64,000 nt of DNA from Apostichopus japonicus (taxonomy: Eukaryota; Echinodermata; Holothuroidea; Aspidochirotida; Stichopodidae). The DNA lies in contig NC_092578.1 of assembly GCF_037975245.1 (NCBI RefSeq), positions 1,300,001 through 1,364,000 of the forward strand, in the 5' to 3' direction. Of this stretch, positions 37,521 to 63,300 are shown in pieces. The notes below the pieces were generated by a model, which saw only the letters and a program-made list of their open reading frames with translations, had not been told where the DNA came from and did not search any database. The first letter of the stretch is position 1. The number at the start of each line of letters is the position of its first letter. Both the position numbers and the translations under genes were made by a program.

Positions 37521-38528
37521 GAGGAGACACCCCTCCTCATAGACTCTTCCTTTGGACAACTTAACATTCTTAGCTTCCCCACCCCACCCCACCCCCCCCC
37601 CCCCTCATATTGAAAACTTGAAAGGTGGTTGCCCTCTGGCTGTTAGTACTAAGAATAGACATACAATGACATGCCATTGATAGTTTTCTATTAGTAACAC
37701 TAACACAGCATTTGGATGTAGACTTTGTAAAAAGCAATTGTCTGTATTCTCATACTTTATTTATGTTGACCTTGTTGCAATCAAGTTATCCATATTCCAC
37801 TGTTAAGACAAAGCTTGGCATAGTGTAACATATTAAACAATGATCTGGGTAAAGTAGATATTTACTTTCCCTAAAACTAAAAGGGCATTAATTGAGCAAG
37901 AGGTATTCAATTAACACAGCAAATGTCTACTTAGAGACTGAGTATCACATGGCTTGGTAATAATTATGCCCAATTACAACCCACCTAAATATTTTTAATA
38001 TTCAAAGTACATGTCAAATATGTAAACAAGATATTGTCTCACTAATTTTACATTTAATTACAACAGCAAATTTTCTTTTCCACACAAGTGCAAAATTCTT
38101 TTCATAGTCATATGCATAGCCTAACTTTACTGAGCTTAGGCCTACGGCCTCGATCTGTCCCTAACATGGACCCGGAAGTGGCCGTAATTCCCATGACCAA
38201 TACGATACGGCCTATGTAGTTTTTGAAAGCTACGTGTTTTCCGCGCAATAATGATTTCGGAAAATTTAAATTCCTAATTTAATAATGAGTAGATTACGCA
38301 ACTACCTTGTGCATTGTCCATCAGAAACAGGTTTTAGTGCACTTTTCACTCCACTTTTGCCTAACGTTAAGCTACAGTCAACAACTAACTGCTCGTCATT
38401 TCTAAGGGACGGTCAACTCCCTAAACCACTTGTAAAGCCTAGCTTCGATGATGAGCAGACGACACCTATAATTCATAAATAAATTTAAACAAATATCAAA
38501 AAGAAGTTCAAACACAAAGTTGTAATCC

Positions 38529-38790
38529 TACCTTGCCATAGCTTTTCCCAGCAAAATATCCAACACATTTAACAGTTAAGAGTTGAAAGAATAATCCTTT
38601 TTAACTTTCGAGTGTACCTGCTACTACTAGTCTACCTAATCGGTCACAAAACAACAAATGAACGTGCCATGGTACTGAACTCATTGACATTCAACACAAC
38701 TCAGTACTCCACACAATGCACACAACAGCACATACTGTAGCAGCGCCGTCGACCTCAAGTTTGACTTCACAGCTGTTCTATTGGTTTAGT
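38529..38790 (-). promoter_or_regulatory. Candidate minus-strand promoter and non-coding first exon
   Basis: Read on the minus strand, a CCAAT box (ctaaaccaatag, about 38776-38787) is followed about 250 bp downstream by a donor, atggcaag|gtagga, at about 38529. The AAG|GTAGGA donor and lack of an open frame fit a 5' UTR exon. It could be the upstream exon demanded by the acceptor at 17733 of the myosin gene. This is inference; no direct link is visible. Confidence 0.25.
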
Positions 38791-39913
38791 GCACTGTGTG
38801 TGTGGGGTGCATTTTCTAGAATGTTTGGGTCAAATTAAGATGCGGTTAATAGTATAATCGTATGTGGGGTTTTGTCAATGAAACACGAAAAGGAAATTTT
38901 GAGAGCATATCCATTTCACGCTTTACATTTTCCAAGGCGCTCGGAAACATTTCAAGAGTTTCAAGTTATCACATTCGCCAGACAAGAAGAGGGAGGGGAG
39001 GGTCGAATTTAGAAGGCGTAATACCCCCCCCCCCCGCCCAACATTTTATAAATGTGTCCCTTTGGCTCAAAAGTTGACTTACTTTGCACAGTCGGGCTTG
39101 ATTTGACTGCCCAAACCCTCTCCACCTCACGGTCTCGGAATATAGCACTATTATTATAGGGCAATCAGTGGAAGTAAAGATATGAAATAGGCCTATTTTT
39201 GTACCATATGAAATTGACATTTTTATTGACATCATTTTAATTTGATTCAGTCCGCAGAGAGTCGAGGTAGTTTCTATGGTCAGACAAATCAAATGTTTCA
39301 CCAACTGTCCAAAAGCATCGGATTACCAATGATGGTGAAACGAAGAAAAACATGTAAAAAGCAATGATTTCGTACAAAACAATTCCTTTAATCAGCATTA
39401 ATCACAACCAAATATGAAAATTGGAAAACTTAGATAACTTTCGTCCACAGTAAAAAATGGCAAACTTCAAGTAATATTTCACAAAATGCATGTCTTTTCT
39501 TTGTTCTTCTGAACAATGATAAGAAAAATGTATAATTAATGGCGATATTCTAACATATGTTTATTCAGGTTAGTAATTTCAAAAGGTTTGGAAGCCGCCG
39601 TCTTAATAGTGTGGCGCTCTTGCTAATCAAGTGAAATGAGTAAACCATCTTTGTAAATGTCATACCAAGCTGTGTCCCGTATATATGACTACCGAACGAT
39701 CTTTTATCAAAGATGTACATCGAATCGATATTCTCCAGTTATCGCAGAGTTATCCAAAACTATTCCAAAAATCCATGTTTTCATTTTCCCCTGCCCTCTC
39801 CGCGAACTCCAAATAGGGTTCTATCCTTATCAATTTTTACGGGTTTTATGTAAACCTGCCTTACACGGTTCGTGAATACTAGAATCACTTTGGGCTTGAT
39901 TTTGCCCACCAGT

Positions 39914-40311
39914 CAGTGGCGGAGCGTCCATACAGTCGGAGGGGGCGGATGCCCCCCCCCCCCTGACGGACTCAAATGGACTGCTGGCGCCCTTTTCAGC
40001 TTTCTACCACTTTTTACTTATTCGCGCTTATAGACTTTTTTATTGCCCTCTCATCTACCGATTGACATTTGTCACATTTTGTTGGTGTAATTTTCTGACA
40101 AAATGGTGATGACACCTATTTATTCTTCGTTTGTCTGCAAATTAGCAAGGCCCGGAAAGGGTCATTCCGGCGATCTAGGGAGTATCTTTACTCAAAAAAT
40201 TTCTGCACGCTCCGCGCCAACCTGTGGTGGCACTCCGCTTAGATAGTGTCAAAAGCGCCCCTACGGATCATTCTCGCCCCCCCCTGACCAATACACCTAG
40301 CTCCGCCACTG
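39914..40311 (+). mobile_element. hAT-type MITE, CAGTGGCGGAGC family, copy D
   Basis: A 398-bp element with tips cagtggcggagc and gctccgccactg and perfect 8-bp duplications ccaccagt (39906-39913 and 40312-40319). Tips differ from copies A-C, but the interior (gcaaggcccggaaagggtca, then cgcttagatagt) is clearly related to theirs. Confidence 0.92.
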
Positions 40312-41742
40312 CCACCAGTGGTCTACTTTCTGAACGTTTGCCACTTACTGACGATGTAGGTCATAACCGCCCCCCCCCCATCCCCCAGTATGCACGCCAC
40401 TCACTAGAGAACACAATTTACATTTGCTCAAGCTTCCTGAGGGGTTCGCCCCATAGTTTTCTTTAAAAAAAAAACAGCCAATAAAAGTCTATATAATAGG
40501 AAAAGTATCCTCCTACGGTTGAGTGTACATCAAGTTTTTTTTTATAAAAGAGATTGAATAATTGACATATATATCCCTGATACTGGTGTTTCCATGACCC
40601 TATACCAGACCTTCTGAGAATTACTACACGGTTTGGTTGGAAAAAAATATATAGAAAACACATACACACACATCGCAAATGGTCAAGAAGGACGTACGAA
40701 CAGTTATAATCCAAATTCCTACTATAAATGATAACATTATAGAAACAAATAATGCTATTAAATTTCTTCCTAACTTGGACTTTTGTAACCATTGACAGTT
40801 TTCGACAGACAAACCAGTTCCTTATTCACAACCTTGAGAAAATAATCTCTTGTGTGTTTTCCATTATTGGAAAAGCTGAAAATTATCAGTGTATGGTTAG
40901 TTACATGAATGCCATTGAAATCTTGTTCACCTGAATCAATCAGTTCCCCTCAAACAAAATAATATGACTGACTCCTTCACTAACTATTCCAAAGTAAGAA
41001 CTGGGGAGGGGGGGGGGGTGATGAGGGGTATGGACCCATGCAGTCTCACCTCATGCACCATAATAATTTCACAGTCATTTCTCTTTCATACATGTATTCA
41101 AGTTGCATATGCCTGGATATCACACTACAAGGAAACAAATATCCGAGTGACAATTGTTGTAGCTTTATCGACGCTTCGTCCCTGGACAACCACACCAGGG
41201 CTCTGGGCACAGTCTACAGAAAAATCAAATTACTATGGCTGAAATGTTTATTTGTGGTTGAAAGTCGCTAGGAGGGAATAAGTATATGAAGTTGCTGCAA
41301 CTTCTGGGGCTTCACCTCCAGGAAAGCAGAAATTTTTCTATTTCGCATTTATTCAGTATTACTTCAAATGATACAACAGGATTGAGAAGTTCTTGAAGTA
41401 CAATGATGTTAAGAATTCAGTATCGATATTTATTCACTGAGGGAAAATTCATCAGCCAATATTATTAAAGGGGACGAAAAATTGTGCAAATAACACAATT
41501 TTCAGCACCAAGTTCATCGATTTTGGACACCAGCATCAGGTGCACGAGGCCATCTTACTACTGTTGTGTATCGTTATGAGCCACTAAACTTGCTAATCAG
41601 ATATTTAACTTTTGATTATGCAACACTTAGCTTTAACTTCTGATCGACCAATGAATGGGTGTTGTATGCAATATTTAATTCATATATGAATATTTAAATC
41701 TAAGATTTTCGCCGGTTCTCCGCTCACAAAGCAGATTTGTGA

Positions 41743-41785
41743 TGACGTAATGATATTGACCAATGAACGTCAAATGACGTATTGG
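41743..41785. promoter_or_regulatory. IGF2BP promoter-proximal CRE and CCAAT cluster
   Basis: A CRE-like tgacgtaa at 41743 is followed by a near-palindrome at 41760-41785, ccaat-gaacgtca-a-tgacgta-ttgg, with two CCAAT boxes facing outward-in and two CRE half-sites. It sits about 200 bp upstream of the IGF2BP start codon. Binding by NF-Y and ATF/CREB factors is inferred from the motifs. Confidence 0.5.
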
Positions 41786-41978
41786 AAAAGGCGGGTCAAA
41801 AATTCAAGGTATGTATATGAAAAGACGAATGCATTGGCTCGTACACGCTGACATACCTCACACAGCCGAAAACCAGCCGGGATTTTCTGGCCCTCTTTTC
41901 CCCCTTTGTAATCAACTCTCCGTTCTCGACCCTTCTTCATACTTTAGGAGAATCTTCGGACGTCGACACAATATAAAA

Positions 41979-55408
<13,430 letters not shown>

Positions 55409-55665
55409 GGAGAAATGACCTCTGAAGGACAGTGGCTGATCATATTCTTTGTCAGGGATTAAATGCTTAAAAACAGATTTACAAATCAATGAGGCATATC
55501 AAAATGGGTTTATTAGACAGATGAGTAAAATTGTGAGTAATAATACTTATTTGAAAAAAAATGTTGAATTTAAAAAAAAAACCTCAATGGAAAAGAGGTT
55601 TTATTCAGGGCATTTACTAGGACTGCTGCACTAGAAAGCGTGGTTCGAGTTTTTTTTTTTTTTTC

Positions 55666-55671
55666 AATAAA
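55666..55671 (+). terminator. Proximal polyadenylation signal AATAAA, IGF2BP
   Basis: AATAAA about 258 nt after the stop codon, preceded by a T run and followed by a GT/T-rich stretch (ggtagggtttttc). Use would give a short 3' UTR. Another AATAAA lies near 56687. Confidence 0.5.
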
Positions 55672-57224
55672 AGGTAGGGTTTTTCTTTTTTCTTACATCA
55701 TAATACAGGGATAGGGTTAAGCTTACGGGTTGGTACAAGGCCTAAAGCAAAACTGCCATTTTTGTTTTGTAATACTTGAAAGGGCTTTTAAGCTATTTGG
55801 TGGAAATTTGTCATGGGCACTTGGACTCATCAGCCAGGACGCTGTGACCACAACAGCTTCCATTTCCAAAGCCCATCAATTGTGTAATTTGAAAGACATT
55901 GTGTGAAGAGCATTGAGATAATTGACTTGAATACATTCCAGCACTATGAAGCTCTGGGAGTTATAACTAAGTTAAAGAAAAATGTGTAAGGCAAAAAAAA
56001 TAGTAAAACCTTCTTTAAAGAGATAAAAAAAAAAATAGTGAAAGAAAGAAGAAAAATAGTAAGGAGAGTAGGAACGAGAAAATAAGATAATGTTAAAAAA
56101 TAGCAAAATAAAGAAAAAAACAAAAAGGAAACAATTTATATTTGTGAGACCCCCGAACGAAAACAAAATTGAGAGATTTTATATTTTGTTACTTTTTTCA
56201 TTTTGTATTTTTTCTTGTTCAATGAAACATTTTGGAACAGTAAATAGAGAAGGAATAAAAATTTGGTGTTACAGACAGATACCAGAGATATTGTTTCGAT
56301 TTCTTGATATGGATTACAAAGAAGAAAAAGAAAAAAAAGTGTGAATTTGAGCACTATAGAATTATCCCCTCTCGTTGTTGATGGAAAAAAAAGTAAACTA
56401 AAAAAATGAAAACATACTTAAAACATACTCCCTATGTTATTAAGGCTGCCAACATATTTCTCAGTTTTTTTATCTCTTTGCAATTTAACTACAGTGGAAG
56501 TTGATTCTGGAACTTGTCTTTTCAATGTATTACAGGCTAGTCAAAAAAATTATATATCATGGCAGGAGCATTGGCTCATTCTCTCCTCTTGTGCTTCTGA
56601 TGGAGCACTAGGCTCTGAGAAGATACATATTTTGTGTTATTGTTCGTCAAAATATAAAAAAGTGACAAAAAAATTAATTAAAAATGAATAAAATGGAAGT
56701 AAAGCATCTAGCAAAGTATTCTTCGTGGAAGATGACATTTGACGGCAATCTTTGATATAAAATCCTGCTATTCTTCTTCAGACTTGGAGGAGGGAGGACG
56801 GATAAAATCATCCATTTCATCATAGAATACTTCCTAGTGTGACATGTAATATATCTTTGTGTAAAATTAAATACACATATCTTTGTGTCTGTCTGCTTCA
56901 AAACTTAACTTACTGGGATAATCAGCTCAAATTTTGAGTGAATCAATAACAATAGGTTTAAAAAAAAATGATAAAAAAAATTATGTGTTAGAATTGGGAC
57001 AAATTGACTGCTCTCAATATTCTGCGGCTTTGACGTCTCTCGAAATTACATGGTACCATGTACTACATTTGTTCTTAATCGTCAGAGATTTCATCCTGTT
57101 TTCTGCATGTTTACAGTTTTTGTTCACTACATTTAAGGATGTGATCATCAATCTGGGAGTAATTACCCAAGATTTCTTTTTCTAGTATCGTTTATCCTCC
57201 CCTCCATGTATTTTCTTAAAATGG

Positions 57225-57231
57225 CTACCTC
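57225..57231 (+). promoter_or_regulatory. let-7 seed match CTACCTC (site 1)
   Basis: Seven-base match to let-7 positions 2-8 in the presumed long IGF2BP 3' UTR. Confidence 0.45.
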
Positions 57232-57329
57232 CTATCTATACTTTCTCAAATTTTCAGAGGTTTATGAATGGTTCCATTTTGGATCCTTCACTTTTTATCC
57301 CACTCAAAACATACAGACCCTTTTTGTTT

Positions 57330-57337
57330 CTACCTCA
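57330..57337 (+). promoter_or_regulatory. let-7 8mer seed match CTACCTCA (site 2)
   Basis: Full 8mer let-7 site, about 105 nt after site 1. let-7 control of IGF2BP1/Imp is established in mammals and Drosophila. Confidence 0.5.
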
Positions 57338-59388
57338 TCAGTTAAACTTGGGCACTTGCTGGATAGGCTTCTCATGTTGTCCATACTTGGTCTATGTTAG
57401 GATTGGTATGCCATTTCATATATTTTTTTTTTCCTTGTCAGGTGCAGTACTTTCTGTTTATTATAATCATCTTTATCTCTACATATTGCATTGTAATGAT
57501 ACTTTGCAATGTTAACAAACACACAATGTCAAGAACACTTCCAGGTGTTAGTGGATTGCATCTGGTTACTTATGATGGAAAATTATGTAGGGAAAATCTA
57601 TAACGATTTACATGCCTTTTACCAATGGTATCAAATGTCGTTCTAAGACAATTTTTAGCATCGCTCAAAAAGTTCAGATTCTTGAAACATGGTTTCCTTG
57701 AGATTCTCACCCCTCCTAAATTTATCCCATACATCAAGGAGTGTTTAATTACATGATTAAAACGATGGTTAACTTTGCTGTTGGTTACAGAACATCAACA
57801 AACGGAACTTACTGCACCTGAACATCTTTTCTAGTCGAGAGCTGTTTCTCATTTAAGAATCTCATACTCATTTTCTAGTTTAAAAAATTCTTTGCACGTT
57901 TTAAAGATGTTAGACAAGCATTGTTTTTTTTGTAATACACAGTGTGTTTATCATTCAAGGTATACAATCACTAAAGGAAGTTCAAAAGTCAACAAAGACC
58001 CAGAAAGAAAACAACTGTCCTTTTTATGGAAACAGAAGCTTTATTTGATGTTTAGTCATTGTTTATGCGCACATGTTTGTAAGGTAAATGACAATTTGAA
58101 AAGAAAAACAGAAAGAAAAAAAAGTAGAAAAAAAATTGTTATCCATTTACCAACAGCTCTAGACTAAAATTATATGATTTTTGTTAATTTTTGTTAATGA
58201 TATATTTTGAGATGATGAGTCAAATGTTACAAATTGTAATGTGTGAAGGTTCAACCTTACGGAGATCAATAATTAAGGATTTTGTGTAATTTAACCTGGT
58301 TAATGCACCAATGTGAAAGAGAAGCCCATAGTGGCGATTGATGCGACGGTGTAATTGAAGGGAACACTTGGAAGAACTGAACCCAAAATTCAGGTGGATA
58401 ATAAGATACTTTCTTTTGTCAGCACTTCTTTTCAGGGTCTTCAAAGAGAGATGATGTTTGTTTTTCTCTCTCTCTCAAAAAATATATCAGGGTTTGGAGT
58501 TTATGGCCGTGAAATGGTTAAACGCATTGTTTTTACAGGTATGAGAATGGAAGGCATTTTTAAAAATGGTATGATTGTTTCATAACCACAATACATTTGC
58601 ACTTTTCGTGAAAGGTTAGTGAAATGAGGTCAGATCAAAAACGGGTATTCAAAGTTTTATTATGACCAACTTTTCACTCATCATCAGGGACATTTGATGA
58701 GGACTTACTCCTAATTGCTGCTGCTGCAAAAGTGCTGCTTTTCTTTTGGTCTCTACACATGAATTACATCTCAAAATTGGTCATTTGACAGCAATTCTCT
58801 CTTCTTTCCTCTTTGTATCTTACGTAGTCTCTTTTCCCGTTTCGATAATTTTTCTGATAGAAAACCCTTTTCTGGTTTTGTTGATAACTTTGGCAGCCGT
58901 ACAGTCTCTTAAGTCATTCTTTGAATATGCATAGAATTGTCTGAGGTATCCTGACCAGTGTGGCAAAGATCCAGTTTCTAATTGCCTTTGCATTTGGAGA
59001 AGGTGGAAGAGAAGGAAAATACGTTTTTCTTCAACGGAGATCAAAACCTTGATGTGTAACTCAATTTTTTAGAAATTGATTTTGTCATCATTTCTCACCG
59101 ATTATTTGAAAGTAGTTAGAAAGCAGTTGATGTTACATTTACATATTAAAATGCAATATGCTTTATTGATATGCTGCTAGCTGTATTAAAACACAGCTTT
59201 CTGTTTGGTCAGACAGGAAGTGGAATCTGGGATGAGGCTGAGTGGACTTTTTCAAGCCCACTGGTATAGGTAAATTATTCGGAGTATGCTATTGTTAAGT
59301 CAATAAGCTTCACAGCGAGAGAGCTTAATAGTCATTTCTTGATTTCTACCCATCTCTCGTTGTAAGTCAATTGGCTGAAATGTTGAAA

Positions 59389-59395
59389 CTACCTC
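59389..59395 (+). promoter_or_regulatory. let-7 seed match CTACCTC (site 3)
   Basis: Third match, about 100 nt before the distal poly(A) signal. Confidence 0.45.
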
Positions 59396-59486
59396 CATGA
59401 AACGGTTACCATTTTCCACAATTCTCACTTTTCACTTGCGGTTGCATGTTGAACTGTGTCAGACTGGAGTTTTACTGTATCAACTA

Positions 59487-59492
59487 AATAAA
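59487..59492 (+). terminator. Distal polyadenylation signal AATAAA, IGF2BP
   Basis: AATAAA followed directly by the GT-rich ctgttgttcattcattc, a typical cleavage context, about 4.1 kb after the stop and close to the convergent USP40 gene. Confidence 0.5.
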
Positions 59493-59619
59493 CTGTTGTT
59501 CATTCATTCAATATATGGATAAAATAAAAATATCTTTTTTGGTTGTGTCAAAACAGTTAGAAAGAAAAAAGAAGACATCAGTTCTCACCTCCAAAATAAC
59601 TGTTTGTTTGTTTTTTGTT

Positions 59620-59631
59620 TTTATTTTTATT
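59620..59631 (-). terminator. Candidate USP40 polyadenylation signals
   Basis: Two adjacent AATAAA hexamers on the minus strand (59631-59626 and 59625-59620), about 650 nt after the USP40 stop codon. They fall about 130 bp from the IGF2BP distal signal, so the two genes end tail to tail. Confidence 0.4.
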
Positions 59632-60280
59632 GCTCATAATTTGTCCACAAGACTGGTACCTTTCTTAAGGATAATATCAAAATATTTCATTCTGTGTAAA
59701 CCTCCTTTAAAGGAAAATGTCACTTGCTCCTCAGTTCGGGAACAACTGTAAATGTTTATCCATTCTTACCTAAGAATACATTCAAACACTAGAAGTCCTC
59801 GGTTAAACCTGACATGATTAAATTATAAAATTTTCAGTTTTTGACATGATAAAAGAATGCAAATTGGAATACCTGAATGATCTGAATTAAAACAGATTAT
59901 ATATTTAGATATGCCATATACTCTGATTTAAAGGTGGAACGCTGAGCTTTAAAATGATGGTAAGACCCGACATATTGGATGGTCGTGCCTTAAACCATTC
60001 ACTTCCTTTCCAAACATCTAACCTTTGACCTACCCTCCAAACATCTGACCTTTGACCTACCCATTAGACCACTGCAGAAGGCAATAATATATGTTTGATA
60101 AAATCCTGGTTGAACACCCTTTCATCTTACACTGCTGCAGCCCCAAGTTCCGCATTGAACACGACATGTCCAATTCTCAACGCTGTGTACACCGGAGTGA
60201 TACAGGACCTCCTTTTGTGTAAACAGTTATGGGAATATAAACAAATTCCATTCACAAAAATGCAGCATATTGCAATATTG

Positions 60281-60332
60281 TTAGATGCTGTCACACAAGA
60301 AGACATGAATACGAACGCTCTCCGGCCTTGTG
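60281..60332 (-). CDS. USP40: USP40-like terminal exon (52 nt)
   Basis: Acceptor TCTCACTGCAG. Completes the split codon and encodes TRPESVRIHVFLCDSI, stop TAA at 60283-60281. Assigned by phase and by resemblance of PE-x-IHV to the USP40 C-terminus. It lies inside a plus-strand open frame (60095-60364), which is taken as a shadow. Confidence 0.6.
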
Positions 60333-63300
60333 CTGCAGTGAGATTCGACTTCAGAGTTCCTTAAATTTTCAGTCACCGAGAGAAATCTTCCACCATGATT
60401 GACAGACCAACCTCTTGTCTTCTATTCCTATTCCCTCCGTCAGCCCCTAAGTTTTTCTTTTCTTTCCTCCTGTTAAAACAAACGTTGGTCAGAAGTACAA
60501 GAATAGTGGTCAGTAGCTATACTCTGAGGATGTTGACGAATTTGACATTGGACGGCCGGCCATTAGTGCAAAAAAACAATATTATTGAAAGCGACTAGTA
60601 ACAAGGTAAAATCAAAGAAAAGTGGAAAATCTTCACAACCTGGCTAAGCCAGGGTTAGACCCAGTCAAGTGATCCTCAAGAATACAAATAGTGTGCTCTT
60701 GGAAATGACTTAGATGGACTACAACTTTAACAAATTTAATGACAAATGTTACCTTGATGAGTTCATATCTTTTTCATCAAACCCAATTATTTGCAAATTG
60801 CTTGATATATTTTCTAAGCTTGCCAATATAACAAAATTTTTAAAGATGTACTAAATTTATCAAATATACATTTTGCTGAATGTTATATGATACAGATATC
60901 TATGAAGAAACAGTTATATAAAATATGCTAGAAATATGCTAGAAAGTCATATATATTGTTCGCTAATGTTCTTCCTTCAAAACACTAATTTTTGACAGCC
61001 ATCCTCTTAACATTCTTCCTCACTGACACTTAATTAAACAATGCTCAATGTCTGGATATAACTTTGTGGGTCAGAACCTCTAAGATGGTACTTCTTTAAG
61101 AACTTTAACAATTTAGGTTTTATTTTTTTAGGTTTTAATTTGGGGCTTATACTGATGACCCTTATACCATTAAATTAATTAATTTTGGACTCACATGCGT
61201 TTCTTTTCCTCCACTTCTTCATGTAGTTTCCATTTACCAATGTCGTCTTCTTCTGTTGTAAAGTCATCCTGATTTAATGGGTCAAACTCTAAATCCTTTG
61301 GAAGAAAAACAGTGTCAGCTATTTCAGTAAAAAGTAAAACAAATATACTTCAGACACTTTGATATAAATGTCTTGATTCTTGAAAGCAACAACATTTTAA
61401 AGGACCATGTAGAATTGTATGGGATGTATTGAACAATATACTTTATTACTATGTTGCAATAACGATTGTAACCTATCCAACCATGATGGCAGGTTATATG
61501 TGTGTAATACTGTGTGTGTGATGGCTTGCTTGCAAACACCGTACCTCCAGATGGAAGCTTTGGTAAATTTCACACCTAGTACACTCATGCCCCATATTGA
61601 GTAGAATGCAACCTATGGTAAATAGGTAAACCGAATGGAAACATGTTTATTTCATCCCATCTTTCATGAATATTTATTATTTTCAAATATTGAAAGTTTG
61701 ATAATCATTATTCATACCTTTACAGCTATCACATCTCCATCTCTTAGACTGTACGGACCTTGCTTTAGATTGAAAACTTTAGGTTTTCCTTTCTTTTTAC
61801 CTTTCTTCCCTCTTTCACCCATCTAAAATGGAACAAGCAAAAAAAATCATACAAAAGTCAAATGTTCACACTCAAAAGTGCAAGGTTACTACATCTACTT
61901 TAATACAAGGAAAACATGTGGACAACCCATGGAGTTACAGATCTCATAGCTTCCATGATGAAAGTGATTGTTGGGTTACTTCTGAATGCATCTGGAAGCC
62001 ATGTTTGTTAATAGGCTGGAATCCAGTTTATTCAACATATAGTTTAGTTTAAAATTAAGTAGAAAACGATATTACTTAACCATCACTGCTGTTTCATGCA
62101 TCAAATTTGGGCCAATTTCACCACTGACCTAAATCGTCCTTTCAACCTCTCAACTTAACCTTCACCATCCAAAACAGGAATATTCTAGTATTTCTCTGAT
62201 CATCCTCTACATATCATGTGGTTTAATGGCTATTAAACTACATGCTGAACAAGCAGAAAATGGATGAATACCAATTTATAGTGTTTTTTCGACCGTTGAT
62301 GTTAGACCTATTGCATCATCATTCACACAGGCACAAGGTTAAATGGTCAGGCACTAACTCACCGAATTTGAATTTGATCGGACTTTCGGTTTAGGAGGGT
62401 TTTGCAACACACTTTTTCGCACAATTTAGGCCCTTGTGACTTTAGACTTCAATTGACCTTTGACCTCGACCCGAAACACCTAAATCTGTCCTATTTCCAT
62501 ATATGTCTCATCATTCTCTACATAGCAGAAATTGGCTAAAAAAACAATATTTAGATTCCTTGACCTTTGACCTCTGACATCATCAATGACACAGGCATGA
62601 GTTTTTGTGGTCAGGCACCTACCGACCAAGTTTGAACTTGATAGGACTTAGGGTGAAGGAGGAGTTCGCGACACACATTTTTCGCTTGGATATTACATCA
62701 AGCTAATTTGCTTAGGGTGAAAGCTCTAACTATATAAATTTGGTTCACTTCAGGTTCTAAACCCTTATGTTAACTTACCACAGCCGAGGACAATATTATT
62801 AACCAATCATATTTGTCTGGTAGCTTCTTTGCCAGCAGTAATCGATCAACTGGGATTGAGGTGCCAATAGAGAGAGCCTGTGTCAGGTCTTCTGGCGATG
62901 GTCCACCCGTGGTGTCCCAAACAAAGTCCTCTACTGGTGAGTACATACGAGTGTTCGGTATCCTCTGACAGACGTGAAGCAGAATTGCACTTGGTCTGGG
63001 AAAGAAATCAATATGGCAGCTATTAAAAGAGAGAACTGGATTTATAGACATTACACTACCTACAAAATAAATATGAACAAATATTACTCAAATCTGGACC
63101 ACTTACGTAAACACAGCGGAAAAATTTCCAGTTATTTCTTTGGAAACAATCTTACCCAATATTGGGAAAAGGTGGGGGTTTTCTTAATTCTACTGAGATT
63201 TTCTCTGTGTTTACTGTGTGTACTGTGCTCATAAATATCAATTTTTTGTTGGAATACTGAACAAAAGAGAACAGCTCTTTGCAAAAACCTGGTTACTGTA

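Larger units (their letters stand above)
17734..41700. other. 24-kb stretch without recognised coding exons
   Basis: Lies between the 5' ends of two divergently oriented genes (myosin minus, IGF2BP plus). It should hold the myosin 5' non-coding exon(s) and promoter. Recognised content is repetitive: MITEs, a SINE, tandem repeats and dispersed-repeat copies, listed separately. Short open frames here show no domains, and several coincide exactly with repeats. Confidence 0.55.
55409..59510 (+). other. IGF2BP: IGF2BP 3' UTR (long form)
   Basis: From the stop to the distal poly(A) signal. AT-rich, with long A and T runs and no coding potential. It has candidate proximal (55666) and distal (59487) AATAAA signals and three let-7 seed matches, all between the two. 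The extent is inferred from the signals. Confidence 0.6.

Noticed and set aside
39914-40311. Open frame from 40224 as a gene
   Set aside because: Starts inside MITE copy D and runs into low-complexity C-rich sequence.
60095-60364. 89-residue plus-strand open frame
   Set aside because: Opposite to the terminal USP40-like exon; no domain and no continuation.
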